In this document: positions 8,907 through 16,973 of the stretch, piece by piece
Layout of the letters: every line of letters begins with the position of its first letter
How positions within the stretch are numbered: position 1 is the first letter of the stretch
NCBI RefSeq assembly: GCF_016615955.1
Contig: NZ_CP067113.1
Coordinates: 930,001-994,000 of the forward strand
DNA from: Luteimonas sp. MC1750
GTDB taxonomy: Bacteria > Pseudomonadota > Gammaproteobacteria > Xanthomonadales > Xanthomonadaceae
Length of the DNA: 64,000 nucleotides
Direction of reading: 5' to 3'
Program-made: the position numbers and the translations under genes
Notes under the pieces: model-generated
What the model was told of the DNA's origin: nothing
Database searches by the model: none
Seen by the model: only the letters and a program-made list of their open reading frames with translations

Positions 8907-9050
8907 GCAGAGGGTTCCTCCCCGTTGGCAGCCCGCTCCCATCCTACGCCCGGTCGGGACTGAATACCGGGCTGCGCATCCCGTCGCGCGCCTTTGACGT
9001 GGCGGGGAGAACCCTACGGGTCCTTTCCCCCCCGAAGGTGCGTCGAAACC

Positions 9051-9236
9051 ATGTCCAAGCGCGAGCTCATCACCCCCAACGAAGGCGACAGCCGCTACGT
9101 GCGGCGAGACGCCGAAGGCAAGTTCAAGGAGCAGGACGACGTCGGCCGTTCGCAGAAGCAGGACAAGGCGAAGAAGGCCGAAACCACCGTCAGGTCGGGC
9201 CAGGGCGACAAGGGCGACCAGAAGAAGCGCGACTGA
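9051..9236 (+). CDS. Small hydrophilic conserved protein, 61 aa
   Basis: Starts MSKRELITPNEGDSRYVRRD and is followed by GKFKEQDDVGRSQKQDKAKKAE. It is a very charged, probably disordered cytosolic protein. Short proteins with the RYVRRD...G.F.E..DVGRS pattern are widespread in proteobacteria, often among stress genes, but have no known function. The Mn catalase gene begins 24 nt downstream with its own AAGGAG, so the two probably share a promoter in the 144-nt gap before this gene. Confidence 0.8.
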   Translation: MSKRELITPNEGDSRYVRRDAEGKFKEQDDVGRSQKQDKAKKAETTVRSGQGDKGDQKKRD

Positions 9237-9260
9237 CCACTGACCCAAGGAGCGTCAACG

Positions 9261-10205
9261 ATGTTTACCCACAACAAGAGACTGCAGTACACGGTGCGCG
9301 TCGCCGAACCGAACCCCGCGCTGGCCAACCTGCTGCTGGAGCAGTTCGGTGGCCCGCAGGGCGAACTCGCCGCGGCGATGCGCTACTTCACCCAGGCGCT
9401 GGCCGAGGACGATGCGGGCCGCAAGGACATGCTGCTCGACATCGCCACCGAGGAGCTGAGCCACCTCGAGGTGATCGGTTCGCTGGTCGGCATGCTCAAC
9501 AAGGGCGCGAAGGGCCGGCTGGCCGAGGGCGTCGAGGCCGAAGGCGAGCTGTTCCGCTCGCTGCAGGGCAACGGCTGCAGCTCGCACGTGACCCAGGTGC
9601 TCTACGGCGGTGGCCCCGCGCTGATCAACTCCGGCGGGCAGCTGTGGAACGCCGGCTACATCGACAGCATCGGCGAGCCGACCGCGGACCTGCGCTCGAA
9701 CATCGCCGCCGAGGCCCGCGCCAAGATCGTCTACGAGCGGCTGATCAACGTGACCGACGACCCGGGCGTCAAGGATGCGCTGATGTTCCTGATGACCCGC
9801 GAGATGGCGCACCAGAAGTCGTTCGAGAAGGCGCTGTACGCGATCGAGCCGAATTTCCCGCCGGGCAAGCTGGCGGGGATGCCGGAGTTCCAGGAGATGT
9901 ACGTCAACACCTCGCAGGGCGACGGCGACATGCGTGGTCCGTGGAACAGCGACGACAACTTCGACTACGTCAGCGATCCCGACGCCTTCACCGCGGTGGA
10001 TGGTGGCGACGGCGTGCCAGGCGTTGGCCTGGATCCGGCGGAAGAGCGCCTGGTCGCCGCGATGGCCGCGCGCACCGCATCCGATCCGGGCAGCAACCCG
10101 GTAACCGGCATCGAACTCGGCAAGGCCGAAGGCACGATGGAGAAGACCACCAAGGTGACCATGTCCGCGGACGGCGCGGATGACACGAGCGCCCGCGACG
10201 CCTGA
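9261..10205 (+). CDS. Manganese catalase
   Basis: 314 residues, ribosome site AAGGAG about 9 nt before the ATG. The four-helix ferritin-like core shows the di-manganese ligand motifs: QGELAAAMRYFTQ, EELSHLE and EMAHQKSFEKALYAI. The last also carries the NFPPGK segment typical of the family. The enzyme converts hydrogen peroxide to water and oxygen without haem. The C-terminal 90 residues are Asp/Gly-rich and variable, longer than in the shortest catalases. The context of a small charged protein and a divergent stress-type kinase fits an oxidative or desiccation stress role (inference). A hairpin at 10240-10264 lies 35 nt after the stop. Confidence 0.95.
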   Translation: MFTHNKRLQYTVRVAEPNPALANLLLEQFGGPQGELAAAMRYFTQALAEDDAGRKDMLLDIATEELSHLEVIGSLVGMLNKGAKGRLAEGVEAEGELFRSLQGNGCSSHVTQVLYGGGPALINSGGQLWNAGYIDSIGEPTADLRSNIAAEARAKIVYERLINVTDDPGVKDALMFLMTREMAHQKSFEKALYAIEPNFPPGKLAGMPEFQEMYVNTSQGDGDMRGPWNSDDNFDYVSDPDAFTAVDGGDGVPGVGLDPAEERLVAAMAARTASDPGSNPVTGIELGKAEGTMEKTTKVTMSADGADDTSARDA

Positions 10206-10239
10206 GGAGCGCCGCCCTGCAGCCGGACGCCCGATCGGG

Positions 10240-10264
10240 CGCCCGGTCTGCGCACCGGGCGTTT
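10240..10264 (+). terminator. Probable intrinsic terminator after Mn catalase
   Basis: An 8-bp stem CGCCCGGT/ACCGGGCG with a 6-nt loop is followed by TTT. A competing hairpin CGCCCGATCGGGCG lies immediately upstream. The T tract is short, so termination may be partial. Confidence 0.55.
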
Positions 10265-10319
10265 CGCGCCTCGTTGACGCGCCCGCGGCGAACCTGCAGT
10301 GCCGCAAGGCGAGCGACCG

Positions 10320-11087
10320 ATGGCACGACTGCGACACACCGACTGGCCCGACCGTCTCTGGATCGTGCGCCATGGCCAGAGCGCCGGAAACGTCGCGCGT
10401 GACCGCGCGGAGCTGGCCGCCCACCACCTGATTGACCTCGAGACGCGCGACGCGGACACGCCGCTGTCCGACCTCGGCCATGAGCAGGCCCGCGCGCTGG
10501 GCGAGTGGTTCGCGCGGCTGCCGCCGGGCATGCGTCCGACCACCCTGATGAGCTCGCCATTCGTCCGCTCGCGGCAGACGATGGAGGCGGTGGCACGCGC
10601 GCTGGGCACGCCGGACGACGACGTGCTGGTCGACGAGCGCCTGCGCGAGAAGGAGTTCGGGATCCTGGACGGCTATACCAGCGCCGGCATCCGCGCGAAG
10701 TTCCCCGACCTCGCCGCGCAGCGCGACAGCGTCGGCAAGTTCTACTTCCGGCCGCCCGGCGGCGAGAGCTGGTGCGACGTGATCCTGCGCCTGCGCAGCG
10801 TGCAGGAGGTTCTGCGGCGCGACTACGTCGGCGAGCGCGTGCTGATCGTGGCCCACCAGGTGATCGTCAACTGCTTCCGCTACCTGCTGGAATGCATGGA
10901 CGAGGCGGAGATCCTCGGCGTCGACCGCAAGGCCGACGTGCCCAACTGTTCGGTGACCGCCTACGCGCTCGACCGCTCGGACCCGGAGGCGCGCTTCTCG
11001 CTGGAGGTGGCGAACCTTGCGCTGCCGCTGCGCGAAGCCGGCGCCGCGGTGACCGGCGCGGCCGACGTGCCTGCCGGCCCGCGATGA
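10320..11087 (+). CDS. Histidine phosphatase family protein
   Basis: 255 residues starting MARLRHTDW. The catalytic motif is LWIVRHGQSAGN, followed by SSPFVRSRQTMEA, the acid residue region REKEFGILDG and the second histidine in VLIVAHQVIVN. These are the features of the phosphoglycerate-mutase-like histidine phosphatases. The long insertion containing FYFRPPGGESWCDVILRLR resembles a subgroup close to cofactor-dependent phosphoglycerate mutases and fructose-2,6-bisphosphatase. The substrate cannot be told. Its stop overlaps the nnrD start by 4 nt (ATGA), so the genes are translationally coupled. Confidence 0.88.
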   Translation: MARLRHTDWPDRLWIVRHGQSAGNVARDRAELAAHHLIDLETRDADTPLSDLGHEQARALGEWFARLPPGMRPTTLMSSPFVRSRQTMEAVARALGTPDDDVLVDERLREKEFGILDGYTSAGIRAKFPDLAAQRDSVGKFYFRPPGGESWCDVILRLRSVQEVLRRDYVGERVLIVAHQVIVNCFRYLLECMDEAEILGVDRKADVPNCSVTAYALDRSDPEARFSLEVANLALPLREAGAAVTGAADVPAGPR

Positions 11088-11998
11088 GCGCGGTCCCGCG
11101 CGCGCCGTCGGCGGCACGCGCCCTGGGCGCCGGCCTGTTGCGTGCCTGGCCGCTGCCGACGCCGGACGGCGGCGGCAAGGAGGCGCGTGGCCGGGTCCTG
11201 GTGGTTGGCGGCCATCGCGAGCTGGCCGGCGCCGTGCGCCTGGCCGGAGAGGCGGCGCTGCGTGCCGGTGCCGGCAAGCTGCAGATCGCGGTGGCGCGCG
11301 GCGCGGCGCCCGCGCTTGCGGTTGCCGTGCCGGAAGCCCGCGTGCTGGGCCTGCCGGAGGACGCCAATGGCGACCTAGCCGGCACCGGACGCGAACTGCC
11401 GAAGGTTGCAGCGGGTGCGGACGCGGTGGTGCTGGGGCCGGGCGCCGAGTCCGGTCCGAAGCTGCGCGCGATGGCGGCGCGGCTGCTCACGCGCGCGCAG
11501 CGCAGCGCGGTGCTCGACGCCGGCGCGATCGATCTCGCCGTGCTCCGGGCCTGGCGCCGGATGCGCGAGCGTCCGCGCCTGGTGCTCACCCCGCACCACG
11601 GCGAGATGGCCTCGCTCCTGGGTTGCGACGCCAGCGAGGTCGAGGCCGACGCCGCAAGGATCGCGACCGCCTTCGCGCAGGAATGGGACGTGGTGCTGGT
11701 GCTCAAGTCCGCCACGACCTGGATCGCCGATGGCTCGGGCACGCTGTGGGTGAACCGGGGTGGCTCCGAAGGCCTGGGGACGTCGGGATCAGGCGACGTG
11801 CTCGCCGGCATCGTCGGCGGCCTGTGCGCGCGGGGGGCGACGCCGGCGCAGGCGGCATGCTGGGGCGTGTGGCTGCATGCGCGCGCCGGTGCGCGGCTCG
11901 GGCGGCGCATCGGCGACCTGGGCTTCCTCGCCCGCGAGATCGCGGGCGAAGTGCCGGCGCTGCTGGCGGAACTCAGCCGGCCGCGCCGCCCAGCCTGA
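11084..11998 (+). CDS. nnrD: ADP-dependent NAD(P)H-hydrate dehydratase
   Basis: 304 residues. The ribokinase-like fold is shown by RVLVVGGHRELAGAVRLA near the N-terminus, LTPHHGEMASLL in the middle and GTSGSGDVLAGIVGGL, the nucleotide-binding glycine motif, near the C-terminus. The enzyme repairs hydrated NADH and NADPH at the expense of ADP. The epimerase domain fused to it in E. coli YjeF/Nnr is absent, so this is the stand-alone dehydratase form. The start is the ATG overlapping the preceding stop. The 3' end overlaps the convergent hypothetical gene by 26 nt. Confidence 0.92.
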   Translation: MSAVPRAPSAARALGAGLLRAWPLPTPDGGGKEARGRVLVVGGHRELAGAVRLAGEAALRAGAGKLQIAVARGAAPALAVAVPEARVLGLPEDANGDLAGTGRELPKVAAGADAVVLGPGAESGPKLRAMAARLLTRAQRSAVLDAGAIDLAVLRAWRRMRERPRLVLTPHHGEMASLLGCDASEVEADAARIATAFAQEWDVVLVLKSATTWIADGSGTLWVNRGGSEGLGTSGSGDVLAGIVGGLCARGATPAQAACWGVWLHARAGARLGRRIGDLGFLAREIAGEVPALLAELSRPRRPA

Positions 11999-12587
11999 CG
12001 AAGGTGCGGATCTCGGCGGCGACGCAGGCGGCACGACGGGTCGCCGGTGCGTCCGCGGCCAGGCCTGGCGACCAGCGCACGAGGCAGGTTGCGCCCGGAC
12101 CCACCGCGGGATCGGCGTCCGCGCACGTGGCGAGCGATCCGGCGGTTGCGGGATCGCGCGGGAGGGCGTGCAGCAGGCGCAGCGCGCCGGCGTCGAGCGG
12201 GCGACAGGCGGCCACCTGCCAGCGGTCCTCATCGAAGAAAAGCACCGCGAGCGCCAGGTCGCCGCGCACGAGTGCCAGCGCGGCACGGTCGGGATCGACC
12301 GGCGCGACCTCGAGCCACGGCGCGCACTCGAGCGGGATGCGCTCGCGCATGTCGTCGCCCGCCAGCAGTTCGGCCAGGCGGGCCATCGCCGGCTCCATGC
12401 GCTGCCAGTCCGCCCTGGCGTCCGCGGCGCGCAGCTGCAGGCCGAGCAGCATGTCGGCGAGCGGCGGCTCGCCGTCGTTGGCGACCGCCGCCTGGAACAC
12501 GGGCAGGGCGACGGGATAGGGGATGGCGGGAAGTCCGAGGACATCGAGCGCGTCGGGCTTCGGGTGGAGTTCGATCATCTGGTGCAT
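11973..12587 (-). CDS. Conserved hypothetical protein, 204 aa
   Basis: Starts MHQMIELHPKPDALDVLGLP. An internal start four codons later is also possible. Soluble, no signal peptide, mostly alpha-helical, with three or four cysteines in the last third. No motif that I recognise. The codon pattern is that of a real gene, and it is stronger than the overlapping frames. It converges on nnrD with a 26-nt overlap of coding ends. Function unknown. Similar orphan proteins occur in xanthomonads (recalled, not searched). Confidence 0.7.
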   Translation of the reverse strand: MHQMIELHPKPDALDVLGLPAIPYPVALPVFQAAVANDGEPPLADMLLGLQLRAADARADWQRMEPAMARLAELLAGDDMRERIPLECAPWLEVAPVDPDRAALALVRGDLALAVLFFDEDRWQVAACRPLDAGALRLLHALPRDPATAGSLATCADADPAVGPGATCLVRWSPGLAADAPATRRAACVAAEIRTFVRLGGAAG

Positions 12588-12658
12588 GCGCCTATTGTCC
12601 CCGTCTTCGTCTCACATCGCGTGACTGGGCGATGACGCGCGGGCGCTTGACAGGCACG

Positions 12659-12690
12659 AAAAAAGACGGCCCCTCATGTGCGGGGCCGTC
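12659..12690 (-). terminator. Intrinsic terminator of nirK
   Basis: Reading leftward, GACGGCCCC and GGGGCCGTC form a perfect 9-bp stem with an 8-nt loop, followed by six T residues (the A run at 12659-12664). It lies 25 nt after the nirK stop and is the clearest rho-independent terminator in the window. Confidence 0.92.
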
Positions 12691-12714
12691 CGTGTTGCTG
12701 GAGCCGCGGACCGG

Positions 12715-14091
12715 TCAGTGGCCGGACGATGCGTCGATCTTCTCGCTCGTGTCGAAGATCGTCGGATCCGCCTCGCCGGTGACGGTCAGGAATCCGGCCA
12801 GGCCCTTCTCGGCGCGGGACAGCGCGTGGTCGACCAGGATGTACTTGCCGGGATAGTCGACCTTGAACTCGACCATGGTCGCGCCACCCGGGGGCACCAG
12901 CGTGGTCTGCACGTCCTTCAGCGGCGGGCTGGTGAACGAGGCCAGGTCGTAGACCCGGTCGAACACTTCGCCGATCAGGTGGAAGCTCGACACCAGGTTC
13001 GGGCCGCCGACGCCGAAGAAGATGCGCACTTCCTCACCCACCACGGCGTTCATGTTGAAGGTCTTGGTGAGGGCGTTCATCGAACCGTTGAACATCAGGT
13101 GCTCGGGCTTCTCGTCGAGCAGCTTGTCGACCGAGAACTCCTGCAGGCCGCTGGAACCGTGCTTCTGCGCGGTGTAGAGCTCGCCCTGCATGACGTAATA
13201 CTCCTTGTCGACCTTGGGCAGGCCGCCCTCGGGTTCGACCAGGATCATTCCGTACATGCCGTTGGAGATGTGGTGGGCGATCATCGGCGTGGCGCAGTGG
13301 TACACGAACAGGCCCGGGTGCAGCGCCTTGAAGGTGAAGCTCTTGGTCTCGCCGGGGCGCACCTGGGTCACCGCCGCGCCGCCGCCGGGGCCGGTCACCG
13401 AGTGGAAGTCGACCGAGTGGATGTTGATGCTGTCCTCGGCGTTCTTCAGGTTGATCGTCACCGTGTCGCCCTGGCGGATGCGCAGGAACGGGCCCGGGAC
13501 CGTGTTGTCGAAGGTCCAGTAGCGGTAGGTGCTGCCGTCGGACAGCTGGCCCTCCACTTCCGTGGTCAGCAGGTCGTAGGTGATGTGCTTGGGTGCGCGG
13601 TCGCCCACCGGCTCGCCGACCTGCGCCGGATCCTTGGCGACGTCGATCGCCGTGCTCACCACTTCCTTGACGTCACCGACGATCAGCTTGCCGAACATGC
13701 CGGCGAGCTTGTGGCCCGGGATCGTGCACAGGTACTCGAACGCACCGCCCTTGGTGGCGCGGAACACGATCGTGGTGGCGGCGCCTTCGCCGATCACCTG
13801 GTCGGACTGCGCGCCGAACTCGGGCACCGCGATGTCATGCATCGCGCCGTCGGCGTTGGTCAGCGTGATCGCGACCACCGCGCCTTCAGGCACGCGCAGG
13901 TCCGGGTTGACCTGGTCCTTGATCGGGCCGGCGTTGCCGATGAACACCATCTGCCCGTCCTGGATCGCGGTACGCAGGCTGAAGGTGACGTCGGCGACGG
14001 GGGTGACCGAGGACGGGCCCTGGGCGGCGACGTCGTGCGGGATGAAACCGCCTGCGGCGGCGAGTGCGAACATCAGGACCAGGTTTCTCAT
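12715..14091 (-). CDS. nirK: Copper nitrite reductase with extra N-terminal cupredoxin domain
   Basis: 458 residues with a Sec signal peptide (about 1-23), so periplasmic. Ribosome site AAGGA lies 8-9 nt before the ATG at 14091. Residues about 30-140 are an added blue-copper domain with likely ligands H85, C122, H127 and M132. The NirK core follows: type 1 ligands H225, C266, H274, M279; type 2 ligands H230, H265, H371; catalytic D228 and H331. All are present, so nitrite reduction to NO is expected. Typical NirK has about 340-380 residues and two domains. The N-terminal fusion resembles the Hyphomicrobium enzyme. The gene stands alone, ends in a strong terminator, and has an FNR-like box about 100 nt upstream. 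Confidence 0.95.
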   Translation of the reverse strand: MRNLVLMFALAAAGGFIPHDVAAQGPSSVTPVADVTFSLRTAIQDGQMVFIGNAGPIKDQVNPDLRVPEGAVVAITLTNADGAMHDIAVPEFGAQSDQVIGEGAATTIVFRATKGGAFEYLCTIPGHKLAGMFGKLIVGDVKEVVSTAIDVAKDPAQVGEPVGDRAPKHITYDLLTTEVEGQLSDGSTYRYWTFDNTVPGPFLRIRQGDTVTINLKNAEDSINIHSVDFHSVTGPGGGAAVTQVRPGETKSFTFKALHPGLFVYHCATPMIAHHISNGMYGMILVEPEGGLPKVDKEYYVMQGELYTAQKHGSSGLQEFSVDKLLDEKPEHLMFNGSMNALTKTFNMNAVVGEEVRIFFGVGGPNLVSSFHLIGEVFDRVYDLASFTSPPLKDVQTTLVPPGGATMVEFKVDYPGKYILVDHALSRAEKGLAGFLTVTGEADPTIFDTSEKIDASSGH

Positions 14092-14189
14092 GGCGGGTTT
14101 CCTTGCGGGTTGACTGAGCCGTTGGGGCTGGGGAGCGCGTGCTCCTTCGCCGATGGGACGCACGTTAATGACGCGCGGACGACGGCTCC

Positions 14190-14203
14190 ATGACCTGGAT
14201 CAA
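14190..14203. promoter_or_regulatory. FNR/Dnr-like box, nirK side
   Basis: ATGACCTGGATCAA matches the TTGAT-N4-ATCAA consensus of FNR-family regulators at 8 of 10 arm positions. Its centre is 32 or so nt upstream of an AT-rich CATTAACG element read toward nirK, close to class II spacing. It shares the TGACCTGG core with the second box 47 nt away. Confidence 0.55.
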
Positions 14204-14236
14204 GCGCATACGCGGTGGTACGGAAATGGCGGCTGC

Positions 14237-14250
14237 TTGACCTGGGTCAG
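14237..14250. promoter_or_regulatory. FNR/Dnr-like box, copper-receptor side
   Basis: TTGACCTGGGTCAG is a near-perfect inverted repeat (TTGAC/GTCAG) of the FNR/Dnr type. Its centre at 14243.5 is exactly 32 nt before the centre of the candidate -10 element GATAAT at 14273-14278, the spacing expected for a class II activator site at -41.5. Confidence 0.6.
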
Positions 14251-14272
14251 GGGCGACGCGCCGGTCGATTCC

Positions 14273-14278
14273 GATAAT
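14273..14278 (+). promoter_or_regulatory. Candidate -10 element for DUF2946-oprC
   Basis: GATAAT differs from TATAAT at one position and is one of few AT-rich hexamers here. With the box at 14237-14250 it predicts transcription starting near 14285, almost at the ATG at 14288, so the transcript would be nearly leaderless or the start codon is further in. Confidence 0.45.
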
Positions 14279-14287
14279 CCGTCCACG

Positions 14288-14683
14288 ATGAACGCGCGTG
14301 CATTCCAGGAGTGGATCGGTCGGCTGGCACTGCTGGCGGCGCTGATGCTCGTGGCGGTGCCCACCGCCGGTCGCCTGGTCCACGTGGCCAGCGGAGCGGC
14401 GCACGACGCGGGCGCGCATTCGGCGCTCCAGGCGGGCCACCACGCGCACGCCGCCACCGCCGCCACGGACGCCGTTGCGCCGGGCGCGCCGCTCGCCGCC
14501 CCGGGCGATGCCGACTGCGACTACTGCCCGCTGCTGTCCTCGCTGCTTGCCACCACGCGGTTCGCGACGACACCCGCGGCCGTGCTGCCGCCAACCACCA
14601 GGCCCGCCAGCCCCGCCGCGCCGCGGCTGCCATGGCTGCATCCCAGCGGGCTCGGCTCCCGCGGTCCGCCGCGCCTCGGCTGA
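14288..14683 (+). CDS. DUF2946 protein
   Basis: 131 residues. An N-terminal hydrophobic segment at about 12-30 (signal or anchor) is followed by an Ala/His-rich stretch, the motif DADCDYCPLL and a Pro-rich tail. The CxxCP motif and the position just before an OprC-type copper receptor are typical of DUF2946. The His-rich stretch and the cysteine pair could bind copper in the periplasm (inference). The receptor gene starts 72 nt downstream and probably belongs to the same transcript, under the FNR-like box at 14237. Confidence 0.78.
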   Translation: MNARAFQEWIGRLALLAALMLVAVPTAGRLVHVASGAAHDAGAHSALQAGHHAHAATAATDAVAPGAPLAAPGDADCDYCPLLSSLLATTRFATTPAAVLPPTTRPASPAAPRLPWLHPSGLGSRGPPRLG

Positions 14684-14755
14684 CGACCGCCCCGCGCGCC
14701 GCGTCCCGCCGCGCGCATCCGAAACCCCCTGTGTCTGTCCCATGGAGCTACCGCC

Positions 14756-16855
14756 ATGTCGGTCCGCTATTGCCCCTCGATCCGTTCGTCCTGCCTCTTC
14801 ATCGCCATCGTCGCCGCGCTTGCCAGCCCCGTGGTCCTCGCCAACGAGGTAGCCGGCGGTGATTCCGCCACCGATCCGCTGCGCACCGTCGACTTCGACG
14901 CGATGGTGGTCACCGCCGCCGCGCCGGTGTCCGCGCTCACCTGGGAAACCAGCCCGAAGCTCCCGCGCCAGCCGGTGCCCGCCAGCGACGGCGCCGACTA
15001 CCTCAAGACCATCCCGGGCTTCAGCACCGTGCGCAACGGCGGCAGCAACGGCGACCCGGTGCTGCGCGGCATGTTCGGCTCGCGCCTCAACCTGCTCACC
15101 AACGACGGCGCGATGCCCGGCGCCTGTCCGTCGCGGATGGACAACGCCATGTCCTACATCGCGCCCGAGACCTATGACGCGCTGGTGGTGACCAAGGGTC
15201 CGCAGACCGTGCTCTGGGGTCCGGGCGCATCGGCCGGCACGGTGCGCTTCGAGCGCGACCGCGAGTACTTCGCCGAGCCGGCGTTCAAGTTCGCCGGCAG
15301 CGCGCTCGGCGGCAGCTGGGGCCGCAACGACCAGGTGGTGGATGCGACGTATGGCGCCCCGCTGGGCTATGCGCGGGTCAGCGCCAACCGCTCCGAGTCC
15401 GGCGACTACGACGACGGCAACGGCGACCGCGTCGGTTCGGCCTGGAAGAAGTGGAACGCCGACCTCGCGCTGGGCTGGACGCCCGACGCGGACACGCTGC
15501 TCGAGCTCGGCCTGGGCATCGGCGACGGCCAGGCGCGCTACGCCACCCGCGGCATGGACGGCAGCCGGTTCGACCGCACCAACACCAGCCTGCGCTTCGA
15601 GAAGTCCAACCTCGAGCTCGGCGCCCTCCAGGCATTCGAGGCCAGCCTGTTCCACAACGTGGCCGACCACGTGATGGACAACTACAGCCTGCGCGATCCC
15701 AACCCGGCCGGCGCCATGCCGATGCCGATGGCCTCGAACGTGGAGCGCAGCACCACCGGCGGACGCGCGGCGGCCACGTGGCGCGGCGCGGCCTTCGAAC
15801 TGGTCACCGGCATCGATGCCCAGGACAGCCGCCACCGCCGCCGCAGCGCGATGGGCCGGGGCGCCTACCTGGCGGTGCCGTGGACGGTGGACGCGCGCTT
15901 CGACAACCTCGGCGCCTTCGCCGAGGGAACCTGGTTCCAGGGCGAGCGCAACCGCTGGATCGCGGGCGCGCGCGTGGATCGCGCGGGCGCCGAGGACGGT
16001 CGGGCCAGCATCGCCGGCGGCCACGGCGGACACGCGATGCCCAACCCCACCGCCGGCCAGTCGCGCGAGGAGACGCTCAACGCGGGCTTCGTCCGCTTCG
16101 AGCAGGACGTCGACAAGACCCTGAGCTGGTACGCCGGCATCGGCCACACCGAGCGCATGCCCGACTACTGGGAGCTGTTCTCGGCCAACGCGGGCCCCGC
16201 GGGCGCGGTCAACGCCTTCGCCGGCCTGGACACCGAAAAGACCACCCAGCTCGACGTCGGCCTGCAGTACCGCGGTGCGCGCTTCGATGCCTGGGTCTCG
16301 GCCTACGCCGGGCGCGTCGAGGACTTCATCCAGTTCCGCTACACCAGCGGAATGATGGGCGCGCGCTCGACGGTGTCGAACATCGACGCGCAGACCAGCG
16401 GCGCCGAGCTGGGCGTGGAGTTCCGGCCCTCGGACAGCTGGAAGCTCGGTGGAAGCCTGGCCTATGCCCGCGGCAAGGACCGCGACAGCGGACGCCCGCT
16501 GCCGCAGATGCCGCCGCTGGAAGGCCGCTTCAGCGCCGACTGGACCAGCGGCAGCTGGTCGGCCGGTGCGCTGGTGCGCGTGGCCGACGGCCAGGACCGC
16601 GTGGCGGAGGGCTACGGCAACGTGGTCGGCCAGGACATCGGTCCGAGCGCGGGCTTCGCGACGCTGGCGCTCAACGCCGGCTACCGCTTCGACAGCGGCG
16701 TGCAGCTGACCGCGGGCGTCGACAACCTGTTCGACCGCGCCTACAGCGAGCACCTCAACCTCGCCGGCAACGCCGACTTCGGCTATCCGGCCGACGCGGT
16801 GCGCATCAACGAGCCCGGCCGCACGCTGTGGGTGCGCATGGGCTACAGCTGGTGA
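14756..16855 (+). CDS. oprC: TonB-dependent copper receptor (OprC/NosA)
   Basis: 699 residues with signal peptide (cut near residue 29). The plug domain carries the OprC/NosA hallmark GGSNGDPVLRGMFGSRLNLL, then DGAMPGACPSRMDNAMSYI, with the cysteine and methionines reported to bind copper in this family. The barrel runs to the terminal aromatic residue in VRMGYSW. It imports copper across the outer membrane. In denitrifiers NosA supports maturation of copper enzymes of nitrogen-oxide reduction. Here it is divergent from the copper enzyme NirK and shares the control region, which suggests a copper supply role. Met/His-rich patches around 320 and 425 are extracellular-loop candidates. Confidence 0.94.
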   Translation: MSVRYCPSIRSSCLFIAIVAALASPVVLANEVAGGDSATDPLRTVDFDAMVVTAAAPVSALTWETSPKLPRQPVPASDGADYLKTIPGFSTVRNGGSNGDPVLRGMFGSRLNLLTNDGAMPGACPSRMDNAMSYIAPETYDALVVTKGPQTVLWGPGASAGTVRFERDREYFAEPAFKFAGSALGGSWGRNDQVVDATYGAPLGYARVSANRSESGDYDDGNGDRVGSAWKKWNADLALGWTPDADTLLELGLGIGDGQARYATRGMDGSRFDRTNTSLRFEKSNLELGALQAFEASLFHNVADHVMDNYSLRDPNPAGAMPMPMASNVERSTTGGRAAATWRGAAFELVTGIDAQDSRHRRRSAMGRGAYLAVPWTVDARFDNLGAFAEGTWFQGERNRWIAGARVDRAGAEDGRASIAGGHGGHAMPNPTAGQSREETLNAGFVRFEQDVDKTLSWYAGIGHTERMPDYWELFSANAGPAGAVNAFAGLDTEKTTQLDVGLQYRGARFDAWVSAYAGRVEDFIQFRYTSGMMGARSTVSNIDAQTSGAELGVEFRPSDSWKLGGSLAYARGKDRDSGRPLPQMPPLEGRFSADWTSGSWSAGALVRVADGQDRVAEGYGNVVGQDIGPSAGFATLALNAGYRFDSGVQLTAGVDNLFDRAYSEHLNLAGNADFGYPADAVRINEPGRTLWVRMGYSW

Positions 16856-16973
16856 GCACCGCCACGGACCGCACCCCGCGTTGCGCGGCCATTGCCGCTT
16901 GCGCCATGATCGGGCGCAGTCCGTGGAGGAGGGTGCCGATGTCCGATCGCATGCAGTGCAACGGGGTGGAAGG

